DNA of 64,000 nucleotides. Origin: Macquaria australasica (Eukaryota; Chordata; Actinopteri; Centrarchiformes; Percichthyidae). The DNA lies in the NCBI GenBank assembly GCA_005408345.1, contig SEMN01000200.1:620001-684000 (forward strand), written 5' to 3'. Below, one piece after another: positions 59,414 through 64,000 of this stretch. A program made the translations under genes and the position numbers. Below the pieces are notes generated by a model. That model had not been told where the DNA came from, ran no database searches, and saw nothing but the letters and a program-made list of their open reading frames with translations. Within the stretch, counting starts at the first letter, position 1, and the number at the start of each line of letters is the position of its first letter.

Positions 59414-62331
59414 AGGGGAGTTTGGACAGCAAAATTAGTCTGCTGCAACGCACACTACCAAAAAAAGAAACTTCTCACAACATCCTGACAGTGGCATTTA
59501 TTAGTGAAATATGAAGTATCAAAACAGTACCAAAACCTTGCAATGTGGTTTCCCTGGATGTGAGTTTGTACTTTAAATGTGTGTTTGAACAGAGAAGGGA
59601 TGTTTTTTGTAAGGTCTTACCCAGAGATGAGCCCCGGCCCAGGCCTCCTCCGAGTGGGTTGGGGATACCTCCCTTGCTAAGGAGACTGTTGGGGCTGCTT
59701 TTACTGCCGAGGAACAGGTTTTGTGTCGGGGATGAGGGAGATTTGACCAGGTCTGTCGTCTTTGGCCGAGCAGACAAGTTGAGCGGCTGTGTTCCCTCCT
59801 CCTATGGTAGGAGAGAAGGGAGTATGAGAGAAGACAGATGTGAATAGGTCGCCCCCCCTGCCTCCATTTTGGGGGGGGGACTCAGGATTCCCAGACAGCA
59901 CAGTTCTCCTCTGTTCCTGGTTAATTATAGGATCCCTGTCTTGACCCACACCTCCTCCCTGGTTTTTCCCTCTCTTTGCTTTTTTCCTCTCTCCTCTTCT
60001 TTCCTCTCCTCTCCTCATCCATCCTTCCTTAGGAGCTGTGCCACTGCGATCTTCCTCACAGTTGCCCAGAGCCTTTGTTCACGCTAATTAAAGCAGATTC
60101 TGTCTCTCTGTACATCTTCATCTGTTCTCCCTCTCCTCCTCCCTGCTCTCTGTGTCTGCACTCTGGTTCGAAGAATAAATAATGACCAGATAACGGCAGT
60201 GCCAATGATCAAAGACAGCTGTTCCATTCATCAGATGTCGACTTACATTATCTACTTCATTAACTTGTTTTCTAATTTCATTCCTCATTTGTGCATACAT
60301 GGTTTTATCATATGATTTGATATGCCTATTCCTAAAAAAATATGTTGTGATTTGAAAAACCCTAAATAGTGTAGTTCTGAGATGAGGTCAGAGGAGGATG
60401 CATGTGTTTCGTGCTTTATTTGCTGGGCTGGCTGCAGCCTTTAGAGCAGTTACTGATGTGAGATGAAGAGCACTATTATCCAAGGTGCTACCCTCAGCAG
60501 CTTGTCTACTCTCTACCAAACATGTTTTATCTGTGGGTACCTACAGATAAACAATGGGAGGCACAGGCCAGGTTTAGAGCTCACTCCTTTGCTTAAAATG
60601 GTTTAAAAACTGAACTCGTAAGAGTGGGATAAATGCACACAAAACCAAAGTAACCTTAAGTAACCTGTGTGAGTTATTATTGACAATTGTGCAAAGATGA
60701 TGTAACTGTGCTAAAATCATGCTGAAAAGACTAAAATAAATTAATATTTTTTCTTAATATTACAATATTGAAATAAATGTAAAATATCATATTTTCATAA
60801 ATTAGAATAAAATCTTAAATAAATGTAAAATATCATCAATCCATAATTAGATATTTGATCACCTTAAATGTAAAAAAATTCCAAGATGATGGACAAACTG
60901 CCCTATAAGCTAAGACAAACTAAAGTCAATGTGCACAGTGGATTTGCTTAAATAATTAAACAATACAATACAAATACAAACGCTGAATAATTCTGAATAG
61001 AAACATCTCAAACATTCACATCCCAGAAGAGAAATGTCACTTCGCACAGTATAAATCGCCCTGTGTATACAGCAGTCTTTTAAATCAGATTAGGGCTCAC
61101 GCTGTCGTTAACAGTCTTTTTCAAAGCCCAAGTGTCTCCTTGTCCAAACATATGGCTCAAGCATAGACTGCCCCAAGGCCTTGTTATTGCTGTGCCAATA
61201 ACAGTTTGTCATGCAGTGAAGCTGAAAGCAGACAAACAAAACTAAAGGCAATCTGATTCCATTGGACTGTGGATACAGATGGGAGGATGCCAGTATATGT
61301 TTGCTTTCCATTTATGTAAGATTCATTTCATTTAAAGTCCTTAATTTTGTGATATTTGGCAATATTTGTAATATTTTGACTAGAATTAGTGTTGTATTAA
61401 CATTGGCCTAACTGGCACCCATCTAATCTGATGAATAGAGGATTGTATTCATGTGATGATATGACATTGTTGAGTCATATTCATTGGAAATCCTAGGAGG
61501 CAAGAGACCTGAAGGATTGCGCGTGTGTGTGTGTGTGTGTGTGTGTGTAGAGAGAGAAAGCCAGCGTGCCTTCCTACCATTTCAAGACATGATTTATGGT
61601 CCTTCTCCATTGTGATAATATTAAGCTAAACTACTCCAAATGGGCGTATGTTTCTGATTATAACGTTAGTGAGTGGGGATGATGTATATGGCCTTTCCTC
61701 TGCATGGAGGTCTAGTGGAGTCATGCCATACAGCAGCGGAGAACACACATCCTGCATTTGGTTTGTTTACAAGGCAAAAAAAGTCATCAATCCTACTTTT
61801 TGCTTCACTTTTGTCAGCATTTGTATAGCACTGTTGTAATGGTTTTATTCCATTTTAGTTATAAAAAAAGAAAAGAAAAACTTTTCATTGTGAAAAAAAA
61901 AATTAGAAACCATGTGTTCCACAAATTACTGGCTTGGAGCAGGCATAGCCATAGCAACCATGTCCACAGAGTTCTGGTTAAGAGAGAGAGGGCCTTGTTA
62001 AAGCCCCACAGATTGATGGCCTGTTAGAGGTTGGGCTCAGCACCGGCCGCCCGTAACACTGAAGTGGTGAACAGTGTAGATGCTATTTTATTCAGACAAC
62101 ACCAACTAGGCTCGGCTAGGTCAAGTATCACTCAAGGCCTGGGCTGGTGGGTGGGCAGGTTGAAGGAGTTAAGGGTTGTACCTTGACTTGAGTGATGGGG
62201 CTGGAGGAACTCTTGTCATTCTTCAGAGAGGAGGGAGAAATGGGCCCACTAGCATTGAGGGGCTGGGGGAGTGGAGGCATCTTGGCTCCAGGAGAGACCT
62301 GCATGCTGGCAAGCTGGGCGGCATACAGTTG
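39091..62331 (-). CDS. sox6: SRY-box transcription factor 6 (SoxD), C-terminal ~460 residues, 7 exons, 5' incomplete
   Basis: Nuclear SoxD-group transcription factor that binds the minor groove through an HMG box, dimerises by coiled coil, and represses or activates through partners (roles known in muscle fibre type, cartilage, erythroid and neural development). Seven exons join in frame with GT..AG splice sites: 62331-62182, 59801-59621, 59371-59184, 48949-48844, 41763-41530, 40428-40212, 39397-39091. Domains in order: Q/S/P linker, SUMO-type VKEE, CtBP motif PLNLS, second coiled coil (DQDTVLKAIQEARKMREQ), linker [17 protein letters not shown], HMG box, acidic tail ending DYSSENDTQEPVSAN. 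The tail distinguishes it from SOX5 (which ends ENHIAGQAN) and matches SOX6 (ENEAPEAVSAN). The N-terminal ~370 residues, including the first coiled coil, lie beyond the right edge. No frameshift or internal stop is seen, so it looks functional. Paralogue status (single sox6 or a teleost duplicate) cannot be decided here. Confidence 0.97.
39398..40211 (-). other. sox6 intron F-G (814 bp)
   Basis: Phase 2 intron between the post-HMG flank and the acidic tail. Donor GTAGGT carries an in-frame TAG; acceptor CTACATCCAG follows the pyrimidine-rich TCTTCTCTTTCTCC. Confidence 0.95.
40212..40428 (-). CDS. sox6: sox6 coding exon F: second half of HMG box and post-box basic region
   Basis: Exon of 217 nt beginning SRWKSMTNQDKQPFYEEQAR and continuing LSKLHLEKYPNYKYKPRPKR, which completes the HMG box at about 40307. 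It is followed by TCIIDGKKLRIGEYKQMMRS then RRQEMRQFFTVG, a conserved SoxD C-flank. Compared with human SOX6 only a few substitutions are visible (S/T, E/D, Y/F, I/L). Acceptor is TTGTGCAG before 40428; donor is GTAGGT after 40212. Read through, the next codon is TAG, so retention of this intron would stop translation straight after FFTVG. Confidence 0.96.
40429..41529 (-). other. sox6 intron E-F (1.1 kb), splits the HMG box
   Basis: Falls between KIL-G and SRWK, inside a glycine codon (phase 1). No repeat or frame of note inside. Confidence 0.95.
41530..41763 (-). CDS. sox6: sox6 coding exon E: pre-HMG linker and first half of HMG box
   Basis: Exon of 234 nt encoding [35 protein letters not shown] and then the start of the HMG box from [20 protein letters not shown] (from about 41641) through NISKILG. 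The HMG residues are almost identical to human SOX6/SOX5; they form helix 1 and helix 2 and include the DNA-intercalating FM pair. Acceptor is GCTATTCCAG before 41763; donor is GTAAGA after 41530. The intron falls inside the box after KIL-G, the position I expect for SoxD genes. A second, in-frame acceptor-like CCAACAG lies 60 nt further in (see findings). Confidence 0.96.
42375..42400. repeat. (CA)13 microsatellite in sox6 intron D-E
   Basis: Perfect CA run following a pyrimidine-rich stretch (about 42,300-42,360). Confidence 0.93.
42690..42960. promoter_or_regulatory. Candidate intronic regulatory element (intron D-E)
   Basis: Contains GATGACTCATGCATATTTCA (AP-1 and octamer-like), TAATGAGTAATGG and GACATTAATTCC. 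It ends at the 43,054 microsatellite. No exon-like frame is seen. Confidence 0.25.
43054..43088. repeat. (CA)n microsatellite in sox6 intron D-E
   Basis: CA run of about 13 units, extended by an interrupted ATACACACA. Confidence 0.92.
44040..44880. promoter_or_regulatory. Candidate intronic regulatory element (intron D-E)
   Basis: The first part is unusually GC- and CpG-rich for the intron (AACGCGGGGC, GAGCGCAGCGCTCA, GCGCCCCGGGATCG). The second part is AT-rich with CTGATTACAG, AACATGCAATTT and CATTAAAAATCATG. GAGCGCAGCGCTC is a short inverted repeat. Possible enhancer or internal promoter. Confidence 0.3.
45440..45700. promoter_or_regulatory. Candidate intronic regulatory element (intron D-E)
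   Basis: Contains GGATCAAATCTAACACCTCT (T-box-like CACCT), GCTAGATTAATGTG and CACGCTAATTAAACCATTAC. It stops just before the (GT)15 repeat. Confidence 0.25.
45741..45771. repeat. (GT)15 microsatellite in sox6 intron D-E
   Basis: Perfect GT run of 15 units. Confidence 0.95.
48844..48949 (-). CDS. sox6: sox6 coding exon D: linker with VIDLTRPED
   Basis: Exon of 106 nt (35 codons plus one base) encoding ERAHFESMGHHLGKLGEDGK then [15 protein letters not shown]. Human SOX6 has ERTRFENLG...[21 protein letters not shown] here, so the VIDLTRPED core is conserved and the rest has drifted. The exon is short and has no long open frame around it; it was recognised by the motif and by its splice sites (acceptor TTTCCCTGTAG before 48949, donor GTAAGG after 48844). 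Phases fit exons C and E exactly. It sits isolated between introns of about 10.2 kb and 7.1 kb. Confidence 0.93.
49727..49738. repeat. C12 homopolymer in sox6 intron C-D flank/D-E region
   Basis: Twelve C in a row, about 780 nt upstream (in transcript terms) of exon D. Length may be unreliable. Confidence 0.9.
50420..51110. promoter_or_regulatory. Strong candidate conserved intronic enhancer block (intron C-D)
   Basis: About 700 nt of repeat-free sequence with densely packed developmental words: ATTTATGGCCAGCTGAGTG, CAATTAACCACTACC (Runx-like), TTCTAATTATGACATATG, ATGCGCGATTAGCTGG-like GTGCGATTAGCTGG, CTGATCAATCAAG (TALE/Hox-like), ATGATCATTAAGC and CATTAATAACTCGCTC. No reading frame is recognised. 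Confidence 0.35.
51780..52400. promoter_or_regulatory. Candidate intronic regulatory element containing the AP-1 pair
   Basis: Moderately GC-rich block with the duplicated AP-1 sites, GGCGGGTGGCGGACGGC at about 52222-52238 and CCTATATTTAGGC (a near CArG box) at about 52264-52276. No exon is seen. Confidence 0.25.
52007..52045. promoter_or_regulatory. Tandem pair of AP-1-type sites in sox6 intron C-D
   Basis: CAGTGAAGTCATGAGTCA at 52007-52024 is repeated at 52028-52045 with one mismatch. Each copy ends in a perfect AP-1 site TGAGTCA (52018-52024 and 52039-52045), 21 bp apart, i.e. two helical turns on the same face. Confidence 0.45.
56880..57430. promoter_or_regulatory. Strong candidate conserved intronic enhancer block (intron C-D)
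   Basis: Repeat-free block with GATAAATCAATATTTAATAT, CCTTAATCCCATTTATG, CACACCATATTTATG, GGTGAAATATTAATATTC, AAGCTTTTATC and TCTAGTTCG. Composition and word density resemble deeply conserved enhancers known in SoxD introns. Confidence 0.35.
57512..57532. repeat. (CA)n microsatellite in sox6 intron C-D
   Basis: Perfect CA run of about 10 units. Confidence 0.9.
59184..59371 (-). CDS. sox6: sox6 coding exon C: second SoxD coiled coil
   Basis: Exon of 188 nt: two bases complete Asp, then ILSSLNSTALFGDQD, then the helix TVLKAIQEARKMREQIQREQ, then a His/Gln-rich stretch and LSSVGLNNCRVDK. It matches human SOX6 [20 protein letters not shown] and the following coiled coil, which mediates SoxD homo- or heterodimerisation. 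Donor is GTTAGG after 59184. The acceptor is TATAG before 59371, preceded directly by a long (TG)n run instead of a polypyrimidine tract. Because 188 is not a multiple of three, skipping this exon shifts the frame and reaches a TGA within 17 codons of exon D. Confidence 0.95.
59372..59620 (-). other. sox6 intron B-C (249 bp)
   Basis: Very short intron. In transcript order: donor GTAAGAC, a candidate branch point CTAAT at 59434-59438, the pyrimidine words TTTTGCTGTCC and CTCCCCT, then (TG)17 and the TATAG acceptor. No AG dinucleotide lies between the candidate branch point and the acceptor. Confidence 0.9.
59376..59411. repeat. (CA)n/(TG)n microsatellite abutting the sox6 exon C acceptor
   Basis: About 17 CA units on the plus strand, read as (TG)17 in the transcript, ending a few bases before the TATAG acceptor at 59372-59376. 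Its position suggests it influences splicing (see findings). Confidence 0.9.
59621..59801 (-). CDS. sox6: sox6 coding exon B: CtBP-binding PLNLS motif and Ser/Pro linker
   Basis: Exon of 181 nt (60 codons plus one base) beginning EEGTQPLNLSARPKTTD and ending GLGRGSSL plus the first base of Asp. PLNLS at 59772-59786 is the motif through which SOX6 is known to bind the corepressor CtBP2. The following KSPSSPTQNLF and LGRGSSL match human SOX6 (KSPTSPTQNLF, LGRGSSL). Acceptor is TACCATAG before 59801; donor is GTAAGAC after 59621. A mid-exon glycine-rich stretch (NPLGGGLGRG) differs slightly from human. Intron A-B is about 2.4 kb; intron B-C is only 249 bp. Confidence 0.95.
60771..60836. repeat. 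Direct 20-nt repeat in sox6 intron A-B
   Basis: AAATAAATGTAAAATATCAT occurs at 60771-60790 and again at 60817-60836, with a partial third copy near 60869. It looks like a local tandem duplication with a 46-bp period in AT-rich sequence. Confidence 0.7.
61521..61548. repeat. (GT)n microsatellite in sox6 intron A-B
   Basis: GCGC followed by about 13 GT units, then an AGAGAG tail. Confidence 0.92.
62182..62331 (-). CDS. sox6: sox6 coding exon A (first in window): linker before CtBP motif
   Basis: Exon of 150 nt, phase 0 at both ends, encoding 50 residues that start [20 protein letters not shown] and end SSSSPITQVK. The start and end match the human SOX6 stretch [20 protein letters not shown]...VTQVK; the middle (proline/serine-rich) has diverged. 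Acceptor is CCCTACAG before 62331; donor is GTACAA after 62182. The last residues VK combine with EE of the next exon into a sumoylation-type motif. The upstream exon, expected to encode the alanine/glutamine-rich stretch, is not found between 62,340 and 64,000. Confidence 0.95.
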
Positions 62332-63299
62332 CTGTAGGGAGGTGGAGAAACCCGCAAGGCGTTAACATCCAAATCCAGCAAACATTCAAAGTTTTATATT
62401 CTGTCTTTTCCTCTCCCTAGAACTCTCTCTACTCTCGCTTCTGTGTCTGCCTTCATCTCCCCCCCTCTCTCTTTTACGTCTTTCCTCTCTTTCCATGAGG
62501 CTGGCAGAGAACCTCCATCAAAGGTCTTAACTGTATTTCAAAGGCTGAACCCAGAGAGAGACAGCAGTCTTAAAAACCACACAGAGATGGCTTTCATTCA
62601 AAATACTTGGAGCCCCTATTTTCCACTCATCACAGAGAAAAGTTTGCCGACTGGATGCAAGTGTGTTAGCAAAGATCTCTCATTTCTCTAGATCTACACA
62701 GCTTCCTATTGAAGTTTCTGGCCTCTGATTTGTCTCCACACAGCCATGTGAGACAGTCCCATTCCACAATGTTCGAAACCCAACCTCAGTTGGATTGCCA
62801 TCACAGAATATGTTAAACACAAGCATTATTAAGGCTTAGAAACCTGCACAAAGAACACTGATGTAATCACCGTTATTTTCCTTGGCGTTAAATCAGTAAG
62901 ATGTCCAACTGTTGGTGACATTACCACACAAGAGGGTGGTTCAAATGACTGGCGAAGCACTCAATAGCAGTTGTGCCTGTAACAGGGTTGAACTCTGAAA
63001 GCTCAATTTACATTTCCACCACTGGGCTGATTATGTGGCATATACTAGAAAGGGTGGTTAAAGACGTTGATATGAGGGTTTGGAAATATTTTTTAAAAAT
63101 CTGGTGAGCCACAGACTGCTAATTGTCTGTTAGATCATATTTTTGACACAGTAACTCATCCTTTATCCTGGATAAAGTTTCAGTTTAATGTCTTCACATT
63201 AAGCCGTGCGCCTATTTTTTATATAATTAAAACCTGAAACAAATAATACCAGACTGATTTGATTTAATGTTTGTTTTTGTGCTTGTTTTTCTTTGCCCA

Positions 63300-63940
63300 A
63301 AGAGCCCAGCACTCCCACACTGCTGAGACTTCTTTCTGCCCCAGGTCTATATTGATTGGCCACCAGGTAAGTGAAATTGGCTTTTGTCTCCTGCTGCAAG
63401 AAAGAGTGTGACTCCATGTAGCCTTAGACCTCACTTCATCAGACATATAGCACCCCTTAACACCCCCACTGGCCTGCTATCCTCAGACCAGGTAAACTTT
63501 ATGGTTTGGTGTGTTATTCAGTCAGATGGTGCTGTCAGGGAGAATCTAATTTCTCTTCCTCTGGCCAATCAGCAAACCCTGTCTCATTTCCTGGTTTGAC
63601 CGGCCACATACAGACCGCATTTGTGTGGATGGGGAAAAAGCGACCTGGCCCCGGTGGCCTCACCTTCGGCAGTGTAAATACAGACTAAAGCCAAACAAAG
63701 CACTTTATGTCCATGCACATATCTCCAGATATAAACACATATGTGCTCCTGTAAGAAACTTTATCGCTGCCACATAAGCGGCAGTACAAAAGGTCCATTC
63801 TTCCAGGGGACCTGGGGATAACAACAGCACATGGGCAGCGGAAATGACAGACTGATTATGTTCCCACAATGATAGCACTGCCCCCACCTCCCTCACAAAC
63901 AGCCTTTTGTCTCCGACAGAAACGGACACAGGAGCAGACC
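63300..63940. promoter_or_regulatory. Candidate intronic regulatory element upstream of exon A
   Basis: Repeat-free, moderately GC-rich block (for example GCGACCTGGCCCCGGTGGCC at 63640-63659) followed by AACAAAG (SOX-like) and TTATCGCTGCCACATAAGCG. No sox6 exon or other frame is recognised between 62,340 and the window end. Confidence 0.22.
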
Positions 63941-64000
63941 CAACTCTATTTTCTTCTCATCTGAGCTAGACTTAGTTAATGTCAGTGGTAAAGGCACTCT

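Larger units (their letters stand above)
59802..62181 (-). other. sox6 intron A-B (~2.4 kb)
   Basis: Contains the (GT)n at 61521, the direct repeat at 60771 and a pyrimidine-rich stretch (59,940-60,030). Nothing else is recognised. Confidence 0.9.

Noticed and set aside
1..64000. CRISPR arrays, bacterial operons, viral or retroviral genes
   Set aside because: No regularly spaced repeats, no long intronless genes and no retroviral or transposase motifs were seen; the only tandem repeats are microsatellites and short duplications.

Overview
This is vertebrate DNA, almost certainly from a ray-finned (teleost, percomorph-like) fish. The DNA is AT-rich and intron-bearing, full of CA/GT microsatellites, and carries dispersed repeat fragments of types I associate with spiny-rayed fish. 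The one protein-coding gene I can support is the 3' part of sox6, a SoxD-group HMG-box transcription factor, on the minus strand.

Layout. About 1-34,200 is a gene-free flank downstream of the sox6 3' end. I see only repeat fragments, microsatellites, a few hairpins and stretches that look like candidate conserved non-coding elements. About 34,200-39,090 is the probable long sox6 3' UTR, with a cluster of miR-499 seed matches. From 39,091 to 62,331 there are seven sox6 coding exons (minus strand, transcribed right to left): 62,331-62,182; 59,801-59,621; 59,371-59,184; 48,949-48,844; 41,763-41,530; 40,428-40,212; 39,397-39,091. All six internal junctions keep frame and use GT..AG, and together they encode about 460 residues ending in a TGA stop. 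Human SOX6 is about 828 residues, so the N-terminal part (including the first coiled coil) lies beyond position 64,000. The introns of about 10.2 kb and 7.1 kb, and the sequence right of 62,331, hold several enhancer-like blocks.

How it works together. In transcript order the exons give: a linker ending in a SUMO-type motif; the CtBP-binding PLNLS motif; the second SoxD coiled coil (dimerisation); a linker; the HMG box (DNA binding), split by an intron; and the acidic SOX6-type tail. SoxD proteins lack a transactivation domain and act through partners such as CtBP, so the motif and coiled-coil exons carry the partner functions. Two regulatory signals stand out. One is a (TG)n tract that takes the place of the polypyrimidine tract at the coiled-coil exon's 3' splice site. 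The other is the set of miR-499-type sites in the 3' UTR, matching the known miR-499/Sox6 muscle fibre-type circuit. I found no novel protein system, mobile gene cassette, CRISPR array or convincing RNA gene.
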